Assembly: GCA_016903675.1 (NCBI GenBank)
Contig: JADQBA010000038.1
Coordinates: forward strand, 1 to 64,000
DNA length: 64,000 bases
Direction: 5' to 3'
From: Stigonema ocellatum SAG 48.90 = DSM 106950
Lineage (GTDB): Bacteria > Cyanobacteriota > Cyanobacteriia > Cyanobacteriales > Nostocaceae
Shown here: in pieces, positions 15,436-24,455 of the stretch
Numbering within the stretch: the first letter of the stretch is position 1
How the letters are laid out: each line of letters begins with the position of its first letter
Translations under genes and position numbers: made by a program
The notes under the pieces: model-generated
Databases searched by the model: none
What the model saw: the letters and a program-made list of their open reading frames with translations, nothing else
Told to the model about the DNA's origin: nothing

Positions 15436-16191
15436 ATGATATACACGATTAAAAAAATTCAACTTTTATACTTTCTTCTGCAAAGATTAATCAAGTTTGG
15501 AATTGTAGATTTAGTATATGGAATTTCTCATAGAAAAATTGCTTATGAAGCAATGATATGGCAAAATCTTATTCCCATTGAGTGCGATACGATAATTGAT
15601 GTTGGCGCAAATACTGGTGATGTTAGTGCTGCTCTTGATTTCTTATTCCGTCCTAGTCTCATAATAGCTATTGAACCAAATCCAAGTGTTATTCCCCATT
15701 TATTGAATCGCTTTAAAGAGAAGAAAAACGTTGAAATTGTTGAGAAAGCTCTTAGTAGTACCACAGGGAAAACAAACTTCTACAAACATGAGTTTACACC
15801 AGCATCTTCTATTTATAAAATTGAAAATGATTATTTGAAAAAACTAGGTTTGAGTGAGGCAAATACTTCTACTGAAGTTGATTCAATCACCTTAGATGAA
15901 GTATTATTACAACAAAATATTAGCTCTATAGATTTACTTAAAATTGACTGCCAAGGTTCAGAGCTTGAAATCCTTAAAGGCAGCAAAAGAAGCCTGAATT
16001 TTATTAAGATTATTCATACCGAGGTTCTCTTCAAGCCAATGTATGAAAATGCTGCTGTTTTTTGGGATATCCATGAGTTTTTAATGAATAGAGGGTTTGA
16101 ACTGAGACAACTACATTCATTTTCAGGTCTAGGCAAAGCCATACACTGGGCTGATGCGATTTACTTTAATACAGTTTACCAGAACACATAA
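15436..16191 (+). CDS. FkbM-family methyltransferase
   Basis: The 251-residue class I SAM-dependent methyltransferase has the SAM-binding IIDVGANTGDVSAA (53-66), an acidic ribose-binding IAIEPNP, and FkbM-type IDLLKIDCQGSELEILKGS near residue 165-183. FkbM proteins O-methylate sugars or polyketides; within this cluster a methylated exopolysaccharide sugar is likely. The coding sequence is AT-rich. The next methyltransferase starts five bases after its stop. Confidence 0.88.
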   Translation: MIYTIKKIQLLYFLLQRLIKFGIVDLVYGISHRKIAYEAMIWQNLIPIECDTIIDVGANTGDVSAALDFLFRPSLIIAIEPNPSVIPHLLNRFKEKKNVEIVEKALSSTTGKTNFYKHEFTPASSIYKIENDYLKKLGLSEANTSTEVDSITLDEVLLQQNISSIDLLKIDCQGSELEILKGSKRSLNFIKIIHTEVLFKPMYENAAVFWDIHEFLMNRGFELRQLHSFSGLGKAIHWADAIYFNTVYQNT

Positions 16192-16195
16192 GATA

Positions 16196-17104
16196 ATGTC
16201 TGCAACTCAATGTCCGGTTTGTTCATCTTATTATATCAGGATTCATTCACACTATCGCCTCAAACAAAACGGTGATAGTGACTTACCAAGCGACTATCAA
16301 TTACTTGTATGTTCTACGTGCGGACTTTGGTTTAAGGATAACCTTCTAACAGAAGAATCTCTTAGACATCATTATGAAAATATACAAGTTGAACTAAGTC
16401 ATTGGAACTATTCTGAACGCTTACCTCACGAACAGAAAATAGATGATATTCTCTCGAAATTGCCAGAAGCTTCTAAGGTTTTAGATGTTGGCTGCTGGAC
16501 AGGTCGTCTTCTTACCCCACATTATCCAAAGCTTAAAGTTCATGGTATTGAGTTAAATACCTCAGCGGCAGCAGTTGCTAGACAGAACGGACTATACATT
16601 TTGGGTTCTGACGTGACAGAAGATTTAGCTTCATTTGGTCCTTTTGACTGCATCACTATGGTTGATGTTTTTGAACATTTGCGAGAACCAATGAAAATCC
16701 TGAGTAACCTCATCTGTGCTCTTTCGCAAGGCGGCAGACTGCTGATTGTAACGGGAAGAACTGATTGCCTATCTATTAGGCTTGCTGGCTCTACTTATTG
16801 GTACTTTTCCTGTCCCGAACATCTTATCTTCCTCAACCATAAAGTTGCCAATTGGTTGGATAAAAACATGCCGAATGTAAGGGTTTGCTTCAAACCTATT
16901 CGTCATTTTAAGTTTAAATTGTCTAGATTTTTATTTGAATTTTTGTGGTTAATATGCTGGCGATTCCTGAGTCCTCACAGTCCATTCCCAAAACTTACTT
17001 TATATAAACTACATTGGTTTAAAAGATTTGAGCTATTGAAAGAACCTGTAGTGTGTGGAATGTGGAAAGACCATGCACTGTTTACAATAGAAAAGCTCTC
17101 TTGA
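16196..17104 (+). CDS. SAM-dependent methyltransferase with N-terminal zinc ribbon
   Basis: The 302-residue protein opens with a four-cysteine ribbon (Cys6, Cys9, Cys39, Cys42) and follows with a methyltransferase fold: VLDVGCWTGRLL (95-106), IELN, and the motif II/III region FDCITMVDVFEHLREP. This resembles sugar C-methyltransferase-like or Methyltransf_23 proteins in polysaccharide loci. The ATG at 16196 is preferred, just after the previous stop, over an upstream in-frame ATG inside the FkbM gene. Substrate unknown. Confidence 0.85.
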   Translation: MSATQCPVCSSYYIRIHSHYRLKQNGDSDLPSDYQLLVCSTCGLWFKDNLLTEESLRHHYENIQVELSHWNYSERLPHEQKIDDILSKLPEASKVLDVGCWTGRLLTPHYPKLKVHGIELNTSAAAVARQNGLYILGSDVTEDLASFGPFDCITMVDVFEHLREPMKILSNLICALSQGGRLLIVTGRTDCLSIRLAGSTYWYFSCPEHLIFLNHKVANWLDKNMPNVRVCFKPIRHFKFKLSRFLFEFLWLICWRFLSPHSPFPKLTLYKLHWFKRFELLKEPVVCGMWKDHALFTIEKLS

Positions 17105-17145
17105 AAGTTAGTGACAAAAATATTTGAAATTGAGGAAATTTGTTG

Positions 17146-18180
17146 ATGAAAGAGAAATTAGATATTGATTTGCCAAATTTAAGTCAATATCGACAATCAC
17201 TGGTCGAACAAGGTGCTATAGTTCCCTTGCCGATAGTACCATTGTCCAACAGAGGGCTTCTTGCAGAACTACCGCCTCCATTAAGTGGTAAAACTGGATG
17301 GCCTTGGACTGTAGAAACTAACCCACTTCCCACAGTCATGTCGAATGGATTACCTTGGCCCAAAATTTCTATTGTGACACCGACTTATAATCAAGGGCAG
17401 TTTATTGAAGAAACAATTCGCTCTGTATTGCTGCAAAACTACCCTAACCTTGAGTTCATCATTTTTGATGGAGGTTCAAATGATGAGACTCAACAAGTAT
17501 TAGAAAAATATAGTCCTTGGCTAAGTTTTTGGCAAAGTAAAAAAGACCGAGGACAGGGACACGCTATCAATTTTGGTTTCAGCCTTGCCAGTGGCGAATA
17601 TTTTGGTTGGATTAACAGCGATGATTTTTATATGCCTAAATGTTTCCAGAAAGTTGCTGAGCATTTTCTCAAGACTCGGTCAAGTTTCATTTATGGAGAT
17701 GCAATTAATCTCTATGAAGCAACTCATCAGCTTAAATATTATACAGCTTTTCTTGTCCTAGATCGTTATTTACGCTTTGGTGGAATCATCGCTTCCCATG
17801 CTGCTTTTTGGAAAAGCACGATCCACAAACCTATCTGGGAGGAACTGAACTGCGCTGTTGATGCTGAGCTTTGGTTAAGACTATTGCCAGGTAGGTCTAA
17901 GAGTCACTTAAACTTTCCATTGGGGATTGCCAGAGTTCATCCAGAAACTAAAACAAGTAATAAGCGTTATCAAAAACTTTGGGAGGAGGATTACACTAAT
18001 AAAATATGGAAAGCTTACAAGCCAGTTACTTTATGGAAAATCTTATGTTACGAGTTCAGGTGGGTACAAAATATTTACCATTGCTTTACAAAAAGCGTAG
18101 AACAAGAAAAAATAAACTTTTATTTAAAACGTAATGATTTTGAATGGATGATTATAGAGCATATAAGCGAGGTTGAGTGA
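17146..18180 (+). CDS. Glycosyltransferase family 2
   Basis: The 344-residue protein has a GT-A domain starting near residue 73: ISIVTPTYNQGQFIEETIRSV, FDGGSNDET and the metal-binding INSDD. The 70-residue N-terminal part contains GWPWTVE, typical of one cyanobacterial GT2 subgroup. The ATG at 17146 has TGAGG upstream at 11 bases; a TTG two codons earlier is a poorer choice. It likely adds a hexose to the growing repeat unit on the cytoplasmic membrane face. Confidence 0.87.
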   Translation: MKEKLDIDLPNLSQYRQSLVEQGAIVPLPIVPLSNRGLLAELPPPLSGKTGWPWTVETNPLPTVMSNGLPWPKISIVTPTYNQGQFIEETIRSVLLQNYPNLEFIIFDGGSNDETQQVLEKYSPWLSFWQSKKDRGQGHAINFGFSLASGEYFGWINSDDFYMPKCFQKVAEHFLKTRSSFIYGDAINLYEATHQLKYYTAFLVLDRYLRFGGIIASHAAFWKSTIHKPIWEELNCAVDAELWLRLLPGRSKSHLNFPLGIARVHPETKTSNKRYQKLWEEDYTNKIWKAYKPVTLWKILCYEFRWVQNIYHCFTKSVEQEKINFYLKRNDFEWMIIEHISEVE

Positions 18181-18768
18181 TTGATTGTACAATTTTATTC
18201 TAGTAAACCAGTTTTAGGCGCAATAATAAATAGATTTAAGCCATTCCAAAATGCTTTGAGAGCATTCATACTAAGAGGAATTGGCGTCAGAATTGACTCT
18301 CCCTGCATGATTGAATCAAGAGTAATAGCAAGCTTAGGCTTTAAAAAAGGTAGGAGAGGAAAAATAGAAATCAGTGCAAGAACACAACTATGTCATGGTG
18401 TAATTCTGGATTGTTGGGGAGGCTCAATCACCATTGATGAAAATGTTTTTGTAGGGCCTTATACAGTAATTTACGGGCATGGCGGTGTAAGGATTGGAAA
18501 AAGCTCTTTGATTGCTACTCACTGTCGAATTGTATCCTCAAATCATACAATTCCTGATAAAAATAGCTGCATTCGCTCAGAACCGGATATTCTCCTACCC
18601 GTCGCTATTGGAGAAGATGTATGGTTGGGTGCCGGTGTTACTATCTTGGGAGGTGTCACGGTTGGAGATGGTTGTGTCGTCGGTGCCGGTGCAGTTGTAA
18701 CGAAGGATTTACCTCCTTACTCAGTAGCAGTAGGTGTTCCAGCCAAAGTAGTGAGAACTCGTTTATGA
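18181..18768 (+). CDS. Hexapeptide-repeat acyltransferase (serial)
   Basis: The 195-residue left-handed beta-helix protein carries LIATHCRIVSSNHTIPD, AIGEDVWLGAGVTILGGVTVGDGCVVGAGAVVTKDL and the end VAVGVPAKVVRTRL. The probable start is TTG at 18181, immediately after the previous stop codon. It is most likely a sugar O-acetyltransferase. Its stop overlaps the next gene start in ATGA (18765-18768), indicating translational coupling. Confidence 0.85.
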   Translation: MIVQFYSSKPVLGAIINRFKPFQNALRAFILRGIGVRIDSPCMIESRVIASLGFKKGRRGKIEISARTQLCHGVILDCWGGSITIDENVFVGPYTVIYGHGGVRIGKSSLIATHCRIVSSNHTIPDKNSCIRSEPDILLPVAIGEDVWLGAGVTILGGVTVGDGCVVGAGAVVTKDLPPYSVAVGVPAKVVRTRL

Positions 18769-19754
18769 ATCCACTAATTTCTGTGATTATTCCCACCCAC
18801 AACCCCAATCAAATCAGTTTTGAAAAAACTCTTTGTGGTTTAAGGGAGCAGACTTTAGAACAGAATATTTGGGAACTTTCAGTAATAGATAATGCAACGG
18901 ACGATCCAAAGTATATCCCTAGCTTTAATTTTTCCTGGCATTCGTCGTGTGCAAGAGTTATTCGAGAGGATCACTTGGGTTTAACGCGGGCACGTCTAGC
19001 AGGTATTCAAGCAAGCCAAGGAGATTATCTAGTTTTTGTTGATGATGATAATGTTCTTCATCCTAACTTCCTAAAAAATGTCAGTAGGATTTTTCAGGAA
19101 TATCCCAATCTAGGAGCAATTGGTGGGAAGTCTCTACCAGAGTTTGAAGTTGAACCAGAACCTTGGATGAAAAATTTCTGGATTTGTCTGGCGCTAAGAG
19201 ATTTAGGCGAAGAGATTCAAATTTACTCCTGGTGTGACGCATCCAACATAGAGAAGCAACACCCTTCGTTTGCTCCGATTGGTGCTGGGATGGTGCTACA
19301 GCGATCAGCAGCACAGCTTTATGTAAATAGCGTACTAGAAGACCCTGTCAGGCTAGCTCTAGACCGAACAGGTCGGAGTTTGCAATCAGGCGGTGATTGT
19401 GACATTAATTTAACGCTCTTAGATGCAGGTTGGGGAGTTGGCTATTTCCCTCAACTCCAGCTAACGCACCTAATTGCTGCAAATCGCCTGACAAAAGATT
19501 ACCTTGCTCGACTGAACTTTGCGTCATCTCATTCCTGGATTCAGGTTCTGGATGCTCATGGTATTCGACCTTGGAAGAAAATTCCTCGTTGGAGTGTTTT
19601 ACCTAGGAAGATTAAAGCGTTTTTTAATTATCAACCTTGGAAAAGCTCTGTAGCCTATGTGAACTGGCAGGGTGCTTGTGGATTGTTTGAAGGTTTGGGA
19701 ACGCTGCCTAAAGCCAAAAAGTTAAAATTGGAGAAAGATAAATGTCTCAACTGA
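18765..19754 (+). CDS. Glycosyltransferase family 2
   Basis: The 329-residue enzyme starts MNPLISVIIPTHNPNQ. It has a GT-A fold with VIDNATDDP and FVDDDNVLHP as nucleotide-sugar and metal-binding motifs, and an acidic RSLQSGGDCDINLTLLDAG acceptor-side motif. The start was placed at the ATGA overlap with the acyltransferase. A longer frame from 18621 runs inside that gene and has no family match. The C-terminus overlaps the next gene by 13 bases. Confidence 0.87.
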   Translation: MNPLISVIIPTHNPNQISFEKTLCGLREQTLEQNIWELSVIDNATDDPKYIPSFNFSWHSSCARVIREDHLGLTRARLAGIQASQGDYLVFVDDDNVLHPNFLKNVSRIFQEYPNLGAIGGKSLPEFEVEPEPWMKNFWICLALRDLGEEIQIYSWCDASNIEKQHPSFAPIGAGMVLQRSAAQLYVNSVLEDPVRLALDRTGRSLQSGGDCDINLTLLDAGWGVGYFPQLQLTHLIAANRLTKDYLARLNFASSHSWIQVLDAHGIRPWKKIPRWSVLPRKIKAFFNYQPWKSSVAYVNWQGACGLFEGLGTLPKAKKLKLEKDKCLN

Positions 19755-20539
19755 AACTTCAACAAAGACTTCGTAGCCTGCCAGAAGATGCCAAAATTAT
19801 GGATGCTGGAGGTTGGTTTAAACCTTTCCCCAGAGCAACTCATGTGGTTGATATTATGCCGTGGGAAACTCGAGGAGCTAGGCTACAGCTTGAGCCTTTA
19901 GAAAAGGAAAGATTTACCAAAGAAACTTGGTTTCAACTTGACTTTCTTGCTCCTGAACTTAAAATTCCTTTTGATGATAAGTACTTTGACTTTTCTATCT
20001 GCTCCCAAACCCTAGAAGATTTGAGTGAGCCAATATATTTGATACATGAATTAATTCGAGTAAGCCGTGCAGGTTATATTGAAGTACCTTCTAGATTGCA
20101 TGAGCAAACTATTGGAGTGAAAGATGCGTTTTCTGATAGGCTTGGACATCCTCATCATCATTACATTATTGATAATGAGGAAGGTACTCTTGTCTTTTGC
20201 AGCAAAGAAGATTCTCTCTCTAGTAGTAAATACTCTTATGCTATTCCCTTTCAATTATATCGAAAGGTAACTACAGCTAATTCAGAACTAGCTGTGACAA
20301 ATCTTTTTTGGCAAGATAAGTTTGAGGTTAGATTTGAGTCTGGTTATTTAGTAGAGCGCAAGGCGAGAGAATTTAAGGAATCTCTATCTATAAGTTGGCA
20401 ATATCTGCTATACGATAAAGCTTTTAGAATTGGTAGAAGAGTTAAAAACTTATTCCTGACACCTCAAGTTTCAACTGAAGAATGGTGGAAAAAGGTTGTT
20501 AGAATGAGTCAGCCATATAGTGAAATCAAACTGACGTAA
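19742..20539 (+). CDS. Putative SAM-dependent methyltransferase
   Basis: The 265-residue protein resembles Methyltransf_11-like proteins of polysaccharide loci. It has a weak SAM motif (AKIMDAGGWFKPF), an acidic loop (THVVDIMPW), then PFDDKYFDFSICSQTLEDLSEP and LIHELIRVSRAGYIEVPS, the usual motif II/III layout. The start ATG follows GGAGAAAGATAA within the previous gene. The glycine-rich loop is unusual, so a non-catalytic or altered role is possible. Confidence 0.72.
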   Translation: MSQLKLQQRLRSLPEDAKIMDAGGWFKPFPRATHVVDIMPWETRGARLQLEPLEKERFTKETWFQLDFLAPELKIPFDDKYFDFSICSQTLEDLSEPIYLIHELIRVSRAGYIEVPSRLHEQTIGVKDAFSDRLGHPHHHYIIDNEEGTLVFCSKEDSLSSSKYSYAIPFQLYRKVTTANSELAVTNLFWQDKFEVRFESGYLVERKAREFKESLSISWQYLLYDKAFRIGRRVKNLFLTPQVSTEEWWKKVVRMSQPYSEIKLT

Positions 20540-20559
20540 ATACTATTCTTTATTTTCCT

Positions 20560-21528
20560 ATGAAACTTGAATTATTACAAGTAGCAAGAAAATTGCATTT
20601 TGGAGTTGCATTGTATCATTTATACTACATGCCCAAAGGCTTCTTGGAAAAATGTCGTCTCAAGGGACTAATGAACATAGCTGTTAACTTCCAGGCGCAA
20701 CTACAAATGGAAAAGGCAGCATATCGCCTAGAACCCTTACACAAAGATATTTCAGTTAATCCATTAGAAATTCACTTTCTAACAGGTAAAAAGTTCTGGT
20801 ATCAGACCTGTTTTTGTGCCTACTCTATCGCTCAGCATACAAACATTCCCCTGCATCCAGTCATTTATGACGATGGTTCTCTAAAAAAGAAGTACCAAGA
20901 TGAAATTCAGCGGATTTTTCCAAATGCTAAGATAATCCTTCAACAAGAAATTGAGGAACGGCTAGATGAATGCTTACCGCCAAAAAAGTTTCCCTATCTG
21001 AGGGAACGACGTGCAAATTATGCCAATATAAGGAAACTGACTGATATTCATGCTGGTTCCCAAGGCTGGAAACTAGTGCTTGACTCCGATATGTTGTTTT
21101 TCAGAACTCCAGAGTTTCTTCTGAACTGGCTGAAATCGCAAGAGCAACCTTGCCACATGGTGGATGTGGAAACCTCCTATGGCTACTCTAAAAAATTGAT
21201 GGCAAGTCTTGCACAAGCTGAGATTCCTGAACGCTTGAACGTTGGGATTTGTGGATTGAAAAGTGATAATATTGATTGGGAGCAGCTAGAACATTGGTGC
21301 AAAACTCTAATTGATCAGCAAGGCACTAACTATTATCAGGAACAGGCACTAATTGCCATGCTAATGGCAGGCAAATCCTGTGCAATAACTCCAGAACTGG
21401 ATTACATTGTCATGCCTCTTCAAGAAGAAGTTATCAATCCCAGAGCAGTTTTGCATCATTATGTAGCAGACTCTAAGCCCTGGTATTTCCACTATGGTTG
21501 GAAGCACGTTTTTAGGAAAAATTCCTAA
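20560..21528 (+). CDS. Putative glycosyltransferase with DxD motif
   Basis: The 322-residue protein is predicted to be a GT-A type enzyme, with LEIHFLTGKKFWYQTCFC, HPVIYDDGSL, and KLVLDSDMLFF as the DxD metal-binding core. An acceptor-side ERLNVGICGLKS block is followed by YYQEQALIAMLM. It looks like GT8-type or capsule-associated transferases, but the family cannot be fixed by eye. It sits within the co-directional cluster. Confidence 0.75.
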   Translation: MKLELLQVARKLHFGVALYHLYYMPKGFLEKCRLKGLMNIAVNFQAQLQMEKAAYRLEPLHKDISVNPLEIHFLTGKKFWYQTCFCAYSIAQHTNIPLHPVIYDDGSLKKKYQDEIQRIFPNAKIILQQEIEERLDECLPPKKFPYLRERRANYANIRKLTDIHAGSQGWKLVLDSDMLFFRTPEFLLNWLKSQEQPCHMVDVETSYGYSKKLMASLAQAEIPERLNVGICGLKSDNIDWEQLEHWCKTLIDQQGTNYYQEQALIAMLMAGKSCAITPELDYIVMPLQEEVINPRAVLHHYVADSKPWYFHYGWKHVFRKNS

Positions 21529-21542
21529 TTTAAGTATGTACA

Positions 21543-22493
21543 ATGAAGAACTTAGTATCTATTCTTATTCCTTGCTACAATGCTGTTCCTTGGCTAGCTG
21601 AAACGATAGAGTCTGCGTTGGCACAAACTTGGTCACATAAAGAGATTATCGTCGTTGACGATGGTTCAACAGATGAAAGTTTAGCGATCGCAAAAAAATT
21701 TGAACCACAAGGAATTAAGCTTATTAGTCAACCCAATCGAGGAGCCAGTGCTGCAAGGAACCGAGCATTCCAAGAATGTTTTGGAGACTTCATTCAGTAC
21801 TTAGATGCTGATGATTTGCTAGCACCTAACAAAATAGAGCATCAAATTCAGCTTTTAGGAATTTGTCACTCCAGTTATGTAGTGGCGGGAGAATGGGCTA
21901 GGTTTTACAAAACTCCTACGGAATCTGTGTTTACTCCTCAGCCTTTATGGGCAGATATGTCAGCGGTTGACTGGTTAGTCTACGCTTGGGAAGGACATTG
22001 GATGATGCATCCTGCTGCGTGGTTAGTTCCACGCCAAATTGCTGAGCGGGCAGGTTTTTGGAATGAGAGTTTGTCTTTGAATGACGATGGTGAATACTTT
22101 TGTCGAGTTATCCTTGCCAGTCAGGGAGTGAAGTTTTGCTGGGGAGCCAAGAGTTACTACAGATCCGGTAACTTGAAGAGCCTCAGTAGCTTAAAGTCTC
22201 GTTCAGCTTGGGAGTCATTGTTTTTTTCTCTGGAACTCAGCACAAATAATCTGCTAGCTACAGAAGATAGTCCTAAAACTCGTCATGCCTGCGCTACAGC
22301 CTTTCAACGCTTTATCTATGAAGTCTATCCAAATGTACCAGATATCCTACAAGAAGCAAAAACAAAAGTTCAACAGTTTGGTGGTTCTAACCTAAAAAGT
22401 TCTGGCGGATCTAAGTTTCAACTCTTGTCTTCTTTATTTAGCTGGAAAATTGCTAAACAAATCCAACAAATTAGCTACCAATTCTGGCAATAA
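21543..22493 (+). CDS. Glycosyltransferase family 2
   Basis: The 316-residue enzyme has a canonical GT-A start: VSILIPCYNAVPWLAETIESALAQTW, IVVDDGSTDES, GASAARNRA and YLDADDLL. The second half has SLNDDGEYFCRV, the catalytic-base region. It is cytoplasmic, membrane-peripheral and expected to act on a polyprenyl-linked acceptor. It starts 14 bases after the preceding gene. Confidence 0.9.
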   Translation: MKNLVSILIPCYNAVPWLAETIESALAQTWSHKEIIVVDDGSTDESLAIAKKFEPQGIKLISQPNRGASAARNRAFQECFGDFIQYLDADDLLAPNKIEHQIQLLGICHSSYVVAGEWARFYKTPTESVFTPQPLWADMSAVDWLVYAWEGHWMMHPAAWLVPRQIAERAGFWNESLSLNDDGEYFCRVILASQGVKFCWGAKSYYRSGNLKSLSSLKSRSAWESLFFSLELSTNNLLATEDSPKTRHACATAFQRFIYEVYPNVPDILQEAKTKVQQFGGSNLKSSGGSKFQLLSSLFSWKIAKQIQQISYQFWQ

Positions 22494-22578
22494 GGTAGTT
22501 CTCTTTTAGGAAAATCTCTAGCATTGCTGTCGATAGTTCAAAATCTCAAAATCTTACGCACTGGAGAAGTTTCAATCC

Positions 22579-23382
22579 ATGTTTATGAATGATTCATTGA
22601 TGAGAAGAGTAGATGATTATAAGAATACTGCCGAACACAATGACAAATTACATGCAGAATTCTCTCAGCTTACACAAAGTATACCTTTTTTAGCTCAGCA
22701 TCGAAAGCATATAGAAACCTATAATCTAGGTTTTGGAGATTCAGCATTTCACTACATGTGGTATTTGCTTGTTCAGCATCTCACAAAATACTTTCCTCAA
22801 CCTAGTCTGCTAGAAATTGGTGTTTTCAAGGGTCAGGTAATTTCTCTTTGGTCATTGATAGCTGCACAACTAGCTTTAGAAATATCTGTAACTGGTATTT
22901 CTCCGCTTAAGGGCAATCCTCAACCAAAATCCCTGTGGTTATATAGGTTGAAGGCTTTTACAAATCCAAAATTTTATCAGGATTCGAGGTCAGGTAACTT
23001 TTATGCTGATGAAGATTATTACTCCATAATCTCTAATTTATTTACTACTTTTAAACTCAACTTATCAGATATTCGTATTATTAAAGGTTACTCTAATAGC
23101 TTGCCTGTCATTAATTCTATTAAAAATGAAAAATTTTGTCTAATTTATATTGATGGAGATCATTCTTATAAAGGTGTAGTCGAAGATCTGAAAAACTACA
23201 GTAATTTACTAGAAAATAATGGATTATTAGTTATGGATGATGCTTCATACTACCTTCCAGGAAGAACCTTTTGGAAGGGACACAAAACAGTATCACGTGC
23301 TTGCGAAATAATTCCAAAACTAGGATTAATTAATATTTTGAATATTGGACATAATCGGATATACAAAAAGTTAAATTTTTAG
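22579..23382 (+). CDS. Class I methyltransferase (Methyltransf_24 type)
   Basis: The 267-residue protein has SLLEIGVFKGQVISLW as the SAM motif and FCLIYIDGDHSYKGVVEDLKNY plus GLLVMDDAS, the hallmarks of the Methyltransf_24 group seen in polysaccharide and cephalosporin (CmcI-like) contexts. It is AT-rich, like its neighbours. A paralogue with the same IDGDH motif lies at 27780-28556. It probably methylates a sugar hydroxyl. Confidence 0.82.
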   Translation: MFMNDSLMRRVDDYKNTAEHNDKLHAEFSQLTQSIPFLAQHRKHIETYNLGFGDSAFHYMWYLLVQHLTKYFPQPSLLEIGVFKGQVISLWSLIAAQLALEISVTGISPLKGNPQPKSLWLYRLKAFTNPKFYQDSRSGNFYADEDYYSIISNLFTTFKLNLSDIRIIKGYSNSLPVINSIKNEKFCLIYIDGDHSYKGVVEDLKNYSNLLENNGLLVMDDASYYLPGRTFWKGHKTVSRACEIIPKLGLINILNIGHNRIYKKLNF

Positions 23383-23394
23383 AAGGTAATATAG

Positions 23395-24408
23395 ATGGCT
23401 GTTTGTCGTATTTATCTCTGTACATATCGCCGACACAACTTACTTCCACGGGCTTTCAAGAGTCTTTTGGCACAAACATTTACAGATTGGGTATGTGAAC
23501 TACACAATGATGATCCAGAAGATACTTTCCCTAAAAAATTAGTAGAAGAAATCGCAGATACAAGAATATCCATGTGCGAGCATAAACACAATTTAGGTCC
23601 TACTCGCACCTTTAATTTAATTTTTCAAGAAGTTTCCGAGCAGTTTGTTAGTCTTTTAGAGGATGACAATTGGTGGGAGCCAAGCTTTTTAGCAAAAATG
23701 ATCGGAGTTATGGAACAATTTCCAACTATCCATGTTGCTTGGGCGAATATGCACTTCTGGCAAGAAGAACCGAATGGAAACTGGACAGACACAGGCAGAA
23801 ATATTTGGAATCGTTCTGAAACTGATCCACCAGAGCTTTTTGATTGGGGACATCCACGGCAAATCTTTGGTGCTTTGCATTCTAACGGTGCAATGTTAGT
23901 GCGAGCACAATTTATCAAACACTATGTGATTCCCGAAGAAACTCCCTTTACAGCAGCAGAGTCTTTTAGAGAGCGTACTTATGTTTTTCCTATATTGTTT
24001 GTGCCCCAAGTCTATGCCAATTTTGCCATAACTCGCAACACCTCTCGGTCAGACAGTCGTGCTTCTTGGGGACAAATGCAAACACTTTTAGCAGCAAGCT
24101 TTTTCAAACATGTTCCTGTGAAAGAAAAAACGCTGCATCAGATTTGGCACGAAGCACGCTCCCAAGTTCCAAAATCGACAGGAACACTATTTTTTGTAGC
24201 ATTAATTTTTCCTGAATGTCGTCAATTAATCAAACATGCAACTATTATTGATTGGGTATTTTTTATCGGCTTTTGTATCAAACGTCCCGTAACTGCTTTT
24301 CAAATATTTCAGTCTGTTGCTTTTAACCCAAAACTTTGGGACTTTCTAGACCAGCAAACAGCTCGTGTTACAGAGCAAGCCCAGCAACGCGGCTTTCGTG
24401 GCATTTAG
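23395..24408 (+). CDS. Glycosyltransferase family 2-like
   Basis: The 337-residue protein starts CRIYLCTYRRHNLLPRAFKSLLAQTF and has a GT-A pattern with ELHNDDPED and SLLEDDNWWEPSFL as the metal-binding region. The residues after the nucleotide-sugar site are divergent and carry a hydrophobic stretch near 275-290. A good AAGGT ribosome site precedes the ATG. Donor and linkage are not predictable. Confidence 0.8.
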   Translation: MAVCRIYLCTYRRHNLLPRAFKSLLAQTFTDWVCELHNDDPEDTFPKKLVEEIADTRISMCEHKHNLGPTRTFNLIFQEVSEQFVSLLEDDNWWEPSFLAKMIGVMEQFPTIHVAWANMHFWQEEPNGNWTDTGRNIWNRSETDPPELFDWGHPRQIFGALHSNGAMLVRAQFIKHYVIPEETPFTAAESFRERTYVFPILFVPQVYANFAITRNTSRSDSRASWGQMQTLLAASFFKHVPVKEKTLHQIWHEARSQVPKSTGTLFFVALIFPECRQLIKHATIIDWVFFIGFCIKRPVTAFQIFQSVAFNPKLWDFLDQQTARVTEQAQQRGFRGI

Positions 24409-24455
24409 AGAGCTTTCTAATTACCCAGCATTATTGAACTTAGTGTGTTTGAACT